37,464 nucleotides of DNA. It comes from an uncultured Ruminococcus sp. (GTDB taxonomy: Bacteria > Bacillota > Clostridia > Oscillospirales > Ruminococcaceae). The notes below the pieces were generated by a model, which had not been told where the DNA came from, searched no databases, and worked only from the letters and a program-made list of their open reading frames with translations. Position 1 is the stretch's first letter. The number at the start of each line of letters is the position of its first letter. The stretch covers positions 1 to 37,464 of the forward strand of contig CACZGM010000012.1 of NCBI GenBank assembly GCA_902780695.1, given 5' to 3'. Of the stretch, positions 14,499 to 21,954 are shown piece by piece. Both the position numbers and the translations under genes were made by a program.

Positions 14499-15236
14499 AT
14501 GGCTGAATTACTGAAAATTACCGGTCTGCGCGTAGATGCCGAAGACAAGGAAATACTGCACGGCATAGACCTTACGGTAAACGAGGGAGAAACGCACGTC
14601 ATTATGGGTCCCAACGGCGCGGGGAAATCCACGCTCGGAGCCGCGGTAATGGGCAGTCCCGAATACAGGATAACAGGCGGAAGCATCATCTTCGGCGGTG
14701 CGGATATAACGTCGGAAACTCCCGACAAACGCGCGGGACGAGGCATTTTCCTGTCGTTCCAGAACCCGATAGAGATACCGGGAATAACACTTTCGGCTTT
14801 TCTGCGCAGTGCGTATGAAGCCATAACCGGCGAGCGCATAAAGCTGTTTGAATTCAGGAAAAAACTCTCCGCGGCAATGGACGTACTGCAAATGGACAAG
14901 GCTTATGCAGACCGTGAGTTGAATGTCGGATTTTCCGGCGGCGAGAAGAAGAAAGCCGAGATACTGCAATTGCTCGTTCTGCGTCCGAAGCTCGCCGTGC
15001 TCGACGAAACGGACAGCGGACTTGACGTCGACGCGGTAAAGACCGTTTCCGCGGGGATTAAGGCATACAGGGAGCAGACCGGCGGTTCTCTGCTGATAAT
15101 CACGCACAATACAAAGATACTCGAAGCTCTGACCGTTGACAAAACACATATCATTGCCGACGGTAAGATAGCCGTCGAGGGCGGTGCGGAGCTGATAGAC
15201 GAAATATCCGCGAACGGCTTTGAAAAGTATATATGA
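14499..15236 (+). CDS. sufC: Fe-S cluster assembly ATPase SufC
   Basis: SufC is the ABC-type ATPase of the SufBCD scaffold that builds Fe-S clusters in the cytoplasm. The 245-residue protein has Walker A GPNGAGKST (37-45), Q-loop FLSFQNPIEIPG, signature FSGGEKKKAEI and Walker B LAVLDETDSGLDVD, the last with the family's DETDSGLD pattern. It lacks membrane segments. ATG 14499 has TAGGAG 8 bases upstream; an in-frame ATG-like start at 14463 would add a non-homologous leader. It is the first gene of sufCBDSU, with 12 bases to sufB. Confidence 0.96.
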   Translation: MAELLKITGLRVDAEDKEILHGIDLTVNEGETHVIMGPNGAGKSTLGAAVMGSPEYRITGGSIIFGGADITSETPDKRAGRGIFLSFQNPIEIPGITLSAFLRSAYEAITGERIKLFEFRKKLSAAMDVLQMDKAYADRELNVGFSGGEKKKAEILQLLVLRPKLAVLDETDSGLDVDAVKTVSAGIKAYREQTGGSLLIITHNTKILEALTVDKTHIIADGKIAVEGGAELIDEISANGFEKYI

Positions 15237-15248
15237 CGGGGGCGCAGG

Positions 15249-16658
15249 ATGAAAGAAAAAACACAGGTCGCGGATATCGACCGCTCTCTCTACGATTTCC
15301 GCTATGAAGAGGACGAGAGCAGCTTTCTCGACAGCGGCATAACACCCGATATAATACGCGAGATATCTGCCGAAAAGGGAGACCCCGCATGGATGACGGA
15401 GTTCCGGCTCCGCTCGCTTGAAATATACAACAGGGCGGAAATGCCGCAGTGGGGACCCGATATAAGCGGTCTTGACATGGACAGAATCGTAACATATATC
15501 CGTCCGAAAAAGGGTATGCAGAGCGACTGGAATGACGTTCCGGACGACATAAAGGAAACTTTCGAGAAGCTCGGAATACCGCAGGCGGAACGCGAAAGCC
15601 TCGCAGGTGTCGGAGCGCAGTATGACAGCGAGCTTGTCTATCACAATGTCCGCAGGGAGGTCGCGGAAAGCGGAGTCGTCTATACCGACCTTGAAAGCGC
15701 GATGCACGACGAGCGCTATGCGGATATGATACGCTCGCATTTCATGAAGCTCGTCCCGCCTTCCGATCACAAATTTGCGGCGCTGCACGGCGCGGTATGG
15801 TCGGGCGGCTCGTTCGTTTACGTTCCGGCGGGCGTTCATCTCGAAATACCGCTGCAATCGTACTTCCGGCTGAACGCAAGGGGCGCCGGACAGTTTGAGC
15901 ACACGCTCATCATCGTGGAGGAAAACGCATATCTGCATTTCATCGAGGGCTGTTCTGCCCCGAAATACTACGAAGCGAGCCTGCACGCAGGCTGCGTAGA
16001 GCTGTATGTCGGCAGGAATTCGACTCTGCGGTATTCGACTATCGAGAACTGGTCGAAGAATATGTACAACCTCAATACCAAGCGGGCGGTCGTTGCAGAG
16101 GGCGGCAAGGTGGAATGGGTGTCCGGTTCGTTCGGCTCGCACGTTTCGTATCTCTACCCGATGAGCATTCTGAACGGGCGCGGAGCGCGTGCGGAATTCA
16201 CCGGCATCACCTTTGCAGGCGAGGGTCAGAACCTCGACACAGGTGCGAAGATAGTGCATAACGCACCGGAAACCTCGTCGTATATGAACACGCGTTCTAT
16301 CTCAAAGAGCGGCGGTATAAGCACGTTCCGCAGTGCTGTCACGATAAACGAGAACGCAGTCGGCAGCAAGTCCGCGGTATCATGCGAATCTCTTATGCTC
16401 GACAGTATTTCCCGCTCGGACACGATACCGGCTATGGTCGTAAAGACCGACAAGGCGGACGTGGGACACGAAGCGCGTATCGGACGCATAAGCGACGAAG
16501 CTGTGTTCTATCTGATGTCCCGCGGGCTTGACGAGAACGCCGCAAAAGCACTTATTGTCAGCGGCTTTGCGGAAAATGTTTCAAAGGAATTGCCGCTTGA
16601 ATACGCGGTCGAAATGAATAATCTCATCAATCTCGAAATGAAAGGAAGCATAGGATAA
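15249..16658 (+). CDS. sufB: Fe-S cluster scaffold protein SufB
   Basis: SufB is the scaffold on which, with SufD and SufC, new Fe-S clusters form. The 469-residue length is typical. Family segments are plain: WMTEFRLRSLEIY near the N-terminus, VPAGVHLEIPLQSYFRLN, HFIEGCSAPKY, YSTIENWSKNMYNLNTKRA, FAGEGQNLDTGAKI and VGHEARIGRIS-like DVGHEARIGRISDEAVFYL near the end. It contains a beta-helix core and conserved Cys in EGCSAP. It directly follows sufC. A 101-base gap containing a dispersed hairpin element separates it from sufD. Confidence 0.96.
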   Translation: MKEKTQVADIDRSLYDFRYEEDESSFLDSGITPDIIREISAEKGDPAWMTEFRLRSLEIYNRAEMPQWGPDISGLDMDRIVTYIRPKKGMQSDWNDVPDDIKETFEKLGIPQAERESLAGVGAQYDSELVYHNVRREVAESGVVYTDLESAMHDERYADMIRSHFMKLVPPSDHKFAALHGAVWSGGSFVYVPAGVHLEIPLQSYFRLNARGAGQFEHTLIIVEENAYLHFIEGCSAPKYYEASLHAGCVELYVGRNSTLRYSTIENWSKNMYNLNTKRAVVAEGGKVEWVSGSFGSHVSYLYPMSILNGRGARAEFTGITFAGEGQNLDTGAKIVHNAPETSSYMNTRSISKSGGISTFRSAVTINENAVGSKSAVSCESLMLDSISRSDTIPAMVVKTDKADVGHEARIGRISDEAVFYLMSRGLDENAAKALIVSGFAENVSKELPLEYAVEMNNLINLEMKGSIG

Positions 16659-16664
16659 TGCAGA

Positions 16665-16730
16665 ATTCAGAATTCGGGAGTGCTGCTGCCGTCTCCGACG
16701 GCGGTTCTGAATCGTGACGGAATACGATAC
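16665..16730 (+). repeat. Short dispersed element, copy 2, between sufB and sufD
   Basis: Outer arms ATTCAGAA (16665-16672) and TTCTGAAT (16705-16712) enclose the hairpin GCCGTC-TCC-GACGGC (16688-16702). The tail TCTGAATCGTGACGGAATAC (16706-16725) differs from copy 1 at 12188 by only two bases in 20. Confidence 0.65.
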
Positions 16731-16759
16731 TATTTTATCCTTTGAAAAGGAATACTTAT

Positions 16760-17563
16760 ATGACGAAAACAAAACTGAATATTTTGCCCGTGCCGACGTT
16801 CAACCGGCTCGGCGTGAATTTCATCGAACGTGAAGCCGCGTTTGATGAAGAAAATATTTCCGTTCCCGATGGTGCGGAAAGGCAGACAATACAGTTCGTT
16901 GAAACGGACTGCAAAACAACGGCAGCTGTCGGGAAAAACGCAAAACTGAAGCTCGTGCAAATATTTACCGACAGTTGCGCTTCGGTGCTGAAAGCCTCTG
17001 TTGCCGATGACGCGCAGTTTGAGCTTATACAGCTGTATATAGGCGGAGATAATGCAAGCGAGATCATCACGGAACTGAACGGATACAAGTCTGCGTTCAC
17101 AGCAGAGATCGGCTATGATCTCGGGGCGGACGAATCGCTTGATCTGAACCTTGACGTCAGCCATTACGGGCGCAGAAGCACATCTGATATCACCGCGAAC
17201 GGCGTGATGCGCGGGAACGCTCAAAAGACGTTCAAGGGAACTATCGACTTCAGGAACGGCGCTTCCGGCGCAAAGGGCAGCGAAAAGGAAGACGTTATCC
17301 TGATGAGCGGGACGGTCATGAACAGGACGGTCCCGGTGATCCTCTGCGCGGAGGAAGATGTTGAGGGTTCCCACGGCGCAACAATAGGGCGTATCGACGA
17401 GCAGCATATCTACTATATGAGGTCACGCGGCATTCCGGAAGAGAAGATCTGCGAAATGATAACCCGCGCAAGGCTTGACCGGATAATAAAAAAGATAGGC
17501 GATAAAGACGCGCAGGAGCGTATCTGCGGCATACTCGGCCGGGGTGATGAAGATGATGAATGA
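16760..17563 (+). CDS. sufD: Fe-S cluster assembly protein SufD
   Basis: The 267-residue product carries the SufB/SufD C-terminal beta-helix signature: SHYGRRSTSDITANGVMRG, FRNGASGAKGSEKEDVILMSG, then EEDVEGSHGATIGRIDEQHI and YYMRSRGIPEEKICEMI. It is short for SufD (often 350-450), having a reduced N-terminal region, as in some clostridial versions. It pairs with SufB and SufC. ATG 16760 is supported by AAAAGGA 9 bases ahead; TTG 16742 is in frame but would overlap that site. Its last 11 bases overlap sufS. Confidence 0.92.
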   Translation: MTKTKLNILPVPTFNRLGVNFIEREAAFDEENISVPDGAERQTIQFVETDCKTTAAVGKNAKLKLVQIFTDSCASVLKASVADDAQFELIQLYIGGDNASEIITELNGYKSAFTAEIGYDLGADESLDLNLDVSHYGRRSTSDITANGVMRGNAQKTFKGTIDFRNGASGAKGSEKEDVILMSGTVMNRTVPVILCAEEDVEGSHGATIGRIDEQHIYYMRSRGIPEEKICEMITRARLDRIIKKIGDKDAQERICGILGRGDEDDE

Positions 17564-18776
17564 ACGTGATTATAAGCAGGATTTCCCCGTTTTTGAGCAG
17601 TACCCCGACCTCGCGTATCTCGACAACTCCGCAACAACGCAGAAGCCCCGCGCGGTCATAGATGCCGTATCCCGGTATTACCGTGAAGAGAACGCCAATC
17701 CTCTGCGCGGACTGTATGAGCTTGCGGTAAAGGCTACAGATGCGTATGAGAACGCGAGGACAGCAGTCCGTGATTTCATCGGCGCGGCAAGCGAACGAGA
17801 GATCATATTCACGCGCAACGCTTCCGAAAGTCTGAACCTTATAGCGTACAGCTACGGGCGTTCCGAGATAAAAAACGGCGACGAGATACTTGTAACGATA
17901 TCCGAGCATCACAGCAACTTTCTGCCGTGGCAAATACTCGCGAAAGAAAAGGGAGCGCGGCTGAAATTCCTCAAATGCAGCGAAACCGGAGAGTACACGC
18001 CCGAAATGCTGCGGAAGGCGCTTACTCCGCGCACGAAGATATTTGCCTGTGCGCAGATATCGAACGTTTTCGGGCGGCTGAACCCGATAAAAGAATTTGC
18101 CGGGATATGCCACGAAAACGGCACTGTGATAATCTGCGACGGCGCACAGAGCGTACCGCATATACCTGTTAATGTACAGGAGCTCGGTGTTGATTTTCTT
18201 GCCTTCTCCGGGCATAAGATGCTTGCGCCTATGGGAATCGGAGTGCTGTACGGACGCGAGGAACTGCTCGAAAAAATGCCGCCGTTCCTGTACGGCGGTG
18301 AGATGATAGAATATGTGACGCTCTGCGGCGCAACGTTCGCGGAACTTCCCCACAAATTCGAGGCGGGAACGGTGAACGCGGGCGGAGCCGTTGGTCTTCA
18401 CGCGGCGATCGGGTATATGAACGCTGTCGGCTTTGACGAGACAGAGCGCCGCGAAAACGAACTTACCGCGAAGCTGATGAACGAAATGAAAAACATTCCG
18501 CACGTTCACATCATCGGCTCGGACGACCCCGCAGAACACCACGGCATTGTGACATTCACGATCGACGACGTTCATCCGCACGATATCGCGGCGATTTTCG
18601 ACGAGTCCGGTGTTGCTGTACGCGCCGGTCACCACTGCGCACAGCCCCTGCACAAGTACCTTAATCTGCAATCGACAGTCCGCGCAAGTGTCGCGTTTTA
18701 CAACGACGAACGGGACATCTGGCGCTTCACGGACTGCCTGAAAACCATACGAAAGAGAATGGGATATAATGAGTAA
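17553..18776 (+). CDS. sufS: Cysteine desulfurase SufS
   Basis: SufS is a PLP enzyme that takes sulfur from cysteine and passes it as persulfide to SufU. The 407-residue protein matches group II desulfurases: YLDNSATTQKP at the start, ISEHHSNFLPWQ, DGAQSVPHIPV, the PLP lysine in FSGHKMLAPMGIGVLYG, and the sulfur-carrying cysteine in RAGHHCAQPLHKYL. ATG 17553 is chosen because a GGGG site lies 8 bases upstream; in-frame GTG 17544 and ATG 17547 are alternatives. It overlaps sufD by 11 bases and sufU by 8, so translation is probably coupled. Confidence 0.95.
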   Translation: MMNERDYKQDFPVFEQYPDLAYLDNSATTQKPRAVIDAVSRYYREENANPLRGLYELAVKATDAYENARTAVRDFIGAASEREIIFTRNASESLNLIAYSYGRSEIKNGDEILVTISEHHSNFLPWQILAKEKGARLKFLKCSETGEYTPEMLRKALTPRTKIFACAQISNVFGRLNPIKEFAGICHENGTVIICDGAQSVPHIPVNVQELGVDFLAFSGHKMLAPMGIGVLYGREELLEKMPPFLYGGEMIEYVTLCGATFAELPHKFEAGTVNAGGAVGLHAAIGYMNAVGFDETERRENELTAKLMNEMKNIPHVHIIGSDDPAEHHGIVTFTIDDVHPHDIAAIFDESGVAVRAGHHCAQPLHKYLNLQSTVRASVAFYNDERDIWRFTDCLKTIRKRMGYNE

Positions 18777-19182
18777 TTTTTACAACGAGATACTTACCGA
18801 CCACAACATACACCCCGTCCATAAGCATGAGCTGTCATGCTGCACCTGCACCCGCGACGGCGTCAATCCGTCATGCGGCGACGAGATCACGCTGAATCTC
18901 AGCATCGGGAACGGCATTATCACAGACGGCTCGTTTACCGGAAGCGGCTGTGCTGTATCGCAGGCTTCCGCGGATATAATGCTCGATCTTGTCATCGGAA
19001 AAAGCACCGGCGAAGCGCTGCGGCTGCACGAGCTTTTCATGAAGATGATACACGGTGACGCGGACGAGTCCGAGATCGACGAGCTGGAAGAAGCGGGGGC
19101 GCTGTCCGATATATCACATATGCCCGCCCGCGTAAAGTGCGCAGTTCTCGGCTGGCGCACGCTGAACGAAATGATATCATAA
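18769..19182 (+). CDS. sufU: Zinc-dependent sulfurtransferase SufU
   Basis: SufU receives persulfide sulfur from SufS and hands it to the SufBCD scaffold. The 137-residue protein has the three expected cysteines: NPSCGD (Cys36, with Asp38), GSGCAVSQASAD (Cys61) and RVKCAVLGW (Cys124), which together bind zinc. The extra CCTC near residues 24-27 is unusual. It overlaps sufS by 8 bases and is followed by a terminator, so it ends the operon. Gene order C-B-D-S-U differs from the C-D-S-U-B order common in Bacilli. Confidence 0.94.
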   Translation: MSNFYNEILTDHNIHPVHKHELSCCTCTRDGVNPSCGDEITLNLSIGNGIITDGSFTGSGCAVSQASADIMLDLVIGKSTGEALRLHELFMKMIHGDADESEIDELEEAGALSDISHMPARVKCAVLGWRTLNEMIS

Positions 19183-19186
19183 CAAC

Positions 19187-19216
19187 AAAAGCACCTTGCC
19201 GTAAGCAGGGTGCTTT
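19187..19216 (+). terminator. Terminator of the suf operon
   Basis: AAAGCACC (19188-19195) pairs with GGTGCTTT (19209-19216), with a few extra inner pairs; A's precede and TTTCG follows. It lies between sufU and the oppositely oriented rrf2 gene, so it could serve both. Confidence 0.75.
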
Positions 19217-19236
19217 CGCTGTAAAAGGGGGAGTTC

Positions 19237-19668
19237 CTATATATAGTACATCGGCTGTTCCGAATTATCGGCGGCGAGCTTGTCCGCAATATCGCGGATC
19301 GTCACGCTGTCCGTGAAATTACGGAGATAGGCGCTCATCTTGCTCCATAGACATTCCGAGACCGCATCGGCTATGCGTGAATCTTCCTTTACGCTGTAAT
19401 CGGCAAGCACCGTGCAGTCGAGCGCGTTTATCACATCACGGAGCGTTATCTTCTCCGCCGGACGTGTGAGGGTATAACCGCCGTGTGAACCCTTGACGCT
19501 CCGGATAATGTCTGCCTGCCGCAGCTGCGGAAGTATCTGTTCAAGGTACTTCGCGGAGATGTTCTGCCGTGCGGATATATTTATAACAGTAACAACGCTG
19601 TTGTTCGAGTATATGCAGATATCAACGAGAGAGATTATCCCGCACTCAACTTTAGATGATATTTTCAT
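19237..19668 (-). CDS. Rrf2-family transcriptional regulator (CymR-like)
   Basis: This 143-residue protein has the Rrf2 winged helix: MKISSKVECGIISLVDI, then NISAKYLEQILPQLRQADII (recognition helix), SVKGSHGGYTLTRP (wing) and ITLRDVINALDC. IscR/NsrR members bind an Fe-S cluster through three clustered cysteines; here cysteines are at 9, 18, 85 and 106 with no such cluster, which fits a CymR-type sulfur regulator better. The start at 19668 aligns with the family, while 19686 would add six residues. It lies between the suf operon and a divergent sulfur-transfer cluster, with inverted GTAGGAAT boxes around its promoter, so it probably controls itself and that cluster. Confidence 0.88.
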   Translation of the reverse strand: MKISSKVECGIISLVDICIYSNNSVVTVINISARQNISAKYLEQILPQLRQADIIRSVKGSHGGYTLTRPAEKITLRDVINALDCTVLADYSVKEDSRIADAVSECLWSKMSAYLRNFTDSVTIRDIADKLAADNSEQPMYYI

Positions 19669-19689
19669 TTGTTTCCCCCATTTCACTAT

Positions 19690-19746
19690 ATTCCTACTGT
19701 TTTAATAAGTATAGCATTTTTATCTCTTTTTTTCAATGGTAGGAAT
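19690..19746. promoter_or_regulatory. Putative Rrf2 operator and rrf2 promoter
   Basis: On the minus strand TTGAAA (19736-19731), 17 bases, TATACT (19713-19708) form the promoter. ATTCCTAC (19690-19697) and GTAGGAAT (19739-19746) are an exact inverted pair flanking it. Rrf2 proteins recognise similar A/T-rich boxes with short conserved ends, so autoregulation is likely. Confidence 0.55.
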
Positions 19747-19810
19747 AGATAAAAATAATTAATGCCTACTATGTTTATATGTTTAATATGTAGATTTGCT
19801 CCTAATCCTA

Positions 19811-19839
19811 TTGACTTGGTATGAATAAAGATGTATAAT
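19811..19839 (+). promoter_or_regulatory. Promoter of the sulfur-transfer cluster
   Basis: TTGACT (19811-19816), 17-base spacer, TATAAT (19834-19839). The leader of about 80 bases holds a small CGCC-AAA-GGCG hairpin (19880-19890). I see no SAM or T-box riboswitch in it. Confidence 0.78.
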
Positions 19840-19928
19840 CATAGACAAATCAGGCGGAACAGATTCCGGATCGTTATAACGCCAAAGGCGACATAACAAT
19901 TTCTGTAAATATAAAAGTTGGTGATAGA

Positions 19929-21164
19929 ATGGGGTTCAACACATCATTGCTCCATAACGCGGCGGTGAATGACAAATTCGGTGCTACGCAGCCGCCGATA
20001 TATCAGGTCAGCGCATTTTCACACGACAGCGCCGAAACGCTTGAAAAGGTATTTGCAAGCCGCGCACCCGGTTTTTCATACTCGCGTATCGGAAATCCGA
20101 CGGTTGACGCATTCGAGAAACGGATAGCGGCACTGGAGGGCGGCATTGGAGCAGCCGCGTGCTCGTCGGGAATGTCCGCGGTGACAGCAGCGCTGCTGAA
20201 TATATTGCAGGCAGGCGACGAGCTGATAGCGGGAGCGGGGCTTTTCGGCGGAACGATAGACCTTTTCAGTGATCTCGCGCAGTTCGGCATAACGGTAAAG
20301 TTCGTTGACAGCGTGACGGCGGAAAACGTCGCCGCGATGATAACCGAACGCACAAAGGCGGTATTCGCCGAGCTTATAGGAAATCCGAAACTTGATGTTG
20401 TGGATATAAAAAGCATTGCCGATGTGTGTCACAGCAGCGGAATACCTCTGGTAGCAGACAGCACGACAGCAACGCCGTATCTCGTTCACCCGTTTGAGTA
20501 CGGGGCGGATATAGTGGTACATTCCGCGTCTAAGTATATCAACGGCGGAGGCAACTCGATAGCAGGCATCATTATCGACAGCGGAAACTTCAAGTGGGAC
20601 AGCGGGAAATTCCCCGCGTTCGGCAAGTACCGTGCATTCGGAAAATTTGCCTATCTGTCGAAGCTGCGGAACGGCTTATGGCGCAATGCCGGAGTCTGTA
20701 TTTCGCCGTTCAACGCATATATGTGTTCGGTGGGGCTGGAAACGCTCGGACTGCGAATGGAAAGAATTTGCAGCAACGCGAAGGCACTTGCCGGACACTT
20801 ACAGACGCTTGACGGCATAACGGTCAACTACCCCGCGCTTGAATCAAGTCCGTATTTCCCGCTTGTACAGTCGCAGTTCGGAGGCATGGGCGGCGGCATC
20901 CTAACGATACGCGCCGGCAGCAGAGAAAAGGCATTCCGGCTTATAAACTCGCTGAAATACGCGCTTATCGCCACAAATATCGGTGATATACGGACACTCG
21001 TTATTCACCCCGCAAGCACGATATATCTGCATTCGGATAAGGCACGGCGTGAGCAGGCGGGCGTATATGAAGATACGATACGCGTGAGCGTGGGAATAGA
21101 AGATATTAACGATCTGATAACAGATTTTGAAAACGCTGTAAAAGGAGAAAACACCAATGGCTGA
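19929..21164 (+). CDS. O-acetylhomoserine sulfhydrylase-like PLP enzyme (MetY family)
   Basis: The 411-residue protein belongs to the Cys/Met-metabolism PLP family. Visible features are ATQPPIYQVSAF, FSYSRIGNPTVDAFEKRIAA (Tyr51/Arg), SSGMSAVTAALL, ADSTTATPYLVHPFEYGADI and the PLP lysine K202 in HSASKYINGGGN. The inserted segment after K202 and the tail SVGIEDINDLI fit MetY-type sulfhydrylases, which make homocysteine from O-acetylhomoserine and a sulfur donor; a cystathionine synthase or lyase is an alternative. GGTGATAGA precedes ATG. It opens a cluster with TusA-, thioredoxin-, ThiS-, ThiF- and JAMM-like genes, so the sulfur may come from a protein thiocarboxylate rather than free sulfide. 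Confidence 0.85.
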   Translation: MGFNTSLLHNAAVNDKFGATQPPIYQVSAFSHDSAETLEKVFASRAPGFSYSRIGNPTVDAFEKRIAALEGGIGAAACSSGMSAVTAALLNILQAGDELIAGAGLFGGTIDLFSDLAQFGITVKFVDSVTAENVAAMITERTKAVFAELIGNPKLDVVDIKSIADVCHSSGIPLVADSTTATPYLVHPFEYGADIVVHSASKYINGGGNSIAGIIIDSGNFKWDSGKFPAFGKYRAFGKFAYLSKLRNGLWRNAGVCISPFNAYMCSVGLETLGLRMERICSNAKALAGHLQTLDGITVNYPALESSPYFPLVQSQFGGMGGGILTIRAGSREKAFRLINSLKYALIATNIGDIRTLVIHPASTIYLHSDKARREQAGVYEDTIRVSVGIEDINDLITDFENAVKGENTNG

Positions 21165-21402
21165 TTTTAATATAACCGACAGGGTCGATATCACAGATGT
21201 GACCTGCCCGGTAACATTTGTAAAAGCAAAGGTCGCGCTTGAGGAGCTCGACGACGGCGATATTCTTGAAATTCGTCTGAACGACGGCGAACCGGTGCAG
21301 AACGTTCCGCGCAGCATCAAGGAAGAGGGACACAAGGTGCTCGGGCTCACACAGAACGATGACGGGACATACCGTCTGATCGTGCAGAAAGTGGGCGATT
21401 GA
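21157..21402 (+). CDS. TusA-like sulfur-carrier protein
   Basis: The 81-residue protein has the TusA fold pattern: DITDVTCPVTFVKAKVALEE with the persulfide Cys17, then DDGDILEIRLNDGEPVQNVP and EEGHKVLG. Members relay sulfur as a cysteine persulfide. The usual CPxP motif is CPVT, with the second proline lost, as seen in a subset of TusA-like proteins near ThiS/ThiF genes. AAGGAGA precedes ATG 21157, and the gene overlaps the upstream gene by 8 bases. It probably delivers sulfur to the adenylated ThiS-like carrier; that is inference from context. Confidence 0.85.
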   Translation: MADFNITDRVDITDVTCPVTFVKAKVALEELDDGDILEIRLNDGEPVQNVPRSIKEEGHKVLGLTQNDDGTYRLIVQKVGD

Positions 21403-21403
21403 T

Positions 21404-21718
21404 ATGGCAGAACGCATAACGTCCGCCGGATTCGGTGAAAAAGTCCTGAACGCGGAAAACCCCGTGCTTGTGGACTTCTACTCCGATACCTGCGTACCGT
21501 GCAAGATGCTCTCGCCCGTGCTGTCGCAGCTTGAGGCAGAACTCGGGGGAAAGCTGAACATATACAAGGTGAATGTCGGCTACGAGCAGGAGCTTGTCGA
21601 TAAGTACGAAGTCCAGGCTTCTCCGACGCTTATATTCTTCAAGGGCGGCGAGGAAGTTTCCAGATTGCGCGGAGTAACACAGAAAGCAAAAATAATTGAA
21701 GAATTTGAAAAGCTATAA
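21404..21718 (+). CDS. Thioredoxin-like protein
   Basis: The 104-residue product is a complete thioredoxin fold: VLVDFYSDTCVPCKMLSPVL holds the redox pair Cys30-x-x-Cys33, and VQASPTLIFFKGGEEVSRLRG has the cis-proline. The active site is TCVPC rather than WCGPC, so its potential may differ from ordinary thioredoxin. It starts 1 base after the TusA-like stop, clearly in the same operon. It may reduce persulfides or disulfides in the sulfur-transfer chain. Confidence 0.9.
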   Translation: MAERITSAGFGEKVLNAENPVLVDFYSDTCVPCKMLSPVLSQLEAELGGKLNIYKVNVGYEQELVDKYEVQASPTLIFFKGGEEVSRLRGVTQKAKIIEEFEKL

Positions 21719-21747
21719 TAAATCAAGTAAAAAGAAGGAGACCCGAT

Positions 21748-21954
21748 ATGAAACTTACAGTTGCAGGAAAAAACAAGGAATACACCGACGGCATCACAGT
21801 TGCACAGCTCGTTGAGCTTGAAAACGTCGAGACACCGCAGTACGTCACCGTCACCGTGAACGACGAATTCGTTGAAAGCGGCAGTTTTGCAGAAACAACG
21901 CTCAAAGACGGCGATACAGTCGAGTTTCTGTACTTCATGGGAGGTGGCTGCTGA
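21748..21954 (+). CDS. ThiS/MoaD-like sulfur-carrier protein with C-terminal GGGC
   Basis: The 68-residue beta-grasp protein starts MKLTVAGKNKEY, contains TVAQLVELENVETPQYVTVT and DGDTVEFLYFMGGGC. Like ThiS it has a Gly-Gly tail, which is adenylated and converted to a thiocarboxylate, but here an extra Cys follows, so the last glycine would have to be exposed by a protease. Such tail-blocked carriers occur with JAMM proteases, and one is encoded nearby (22893). AAGGAG precedes ATG 21748. It overlaps the next gene by one base. In Wolinella a comparable carrier (HcyS) feeds homocysteine synthesis. ThiS for thiamine is a weaker alternative, because no thiamine genes are near. Confidence 0.88.
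   Translation: MKLTVAGKNKEYTDGITVAQLVELENVETPQYVTVTVNDEFVESGSFAETTLKDGDTVEFLYFMGGGC

Noticed and set aside
14508-16259. 583-codon open frame on the minus strand over sufC/sufB
   Set aside because: It is antisense to clearly conserved suf genes, has no ribosome site and no recognisable domain; high-GC codon use on the plus strand creates it.
17316-18671. 451-codon open frame on the minus strand over sufD/sufS
   Set aside because: Antisense shadow of well-conserved genes; no start site or motif.
19840-19928. SAM riboswitch or T-box ahead of the MetY-like gene
   Set aside because: The leader is only about 80 bases and lacks the conserved helices or a T-box sequence; a small CGCC/GGCG stem is all that is present.
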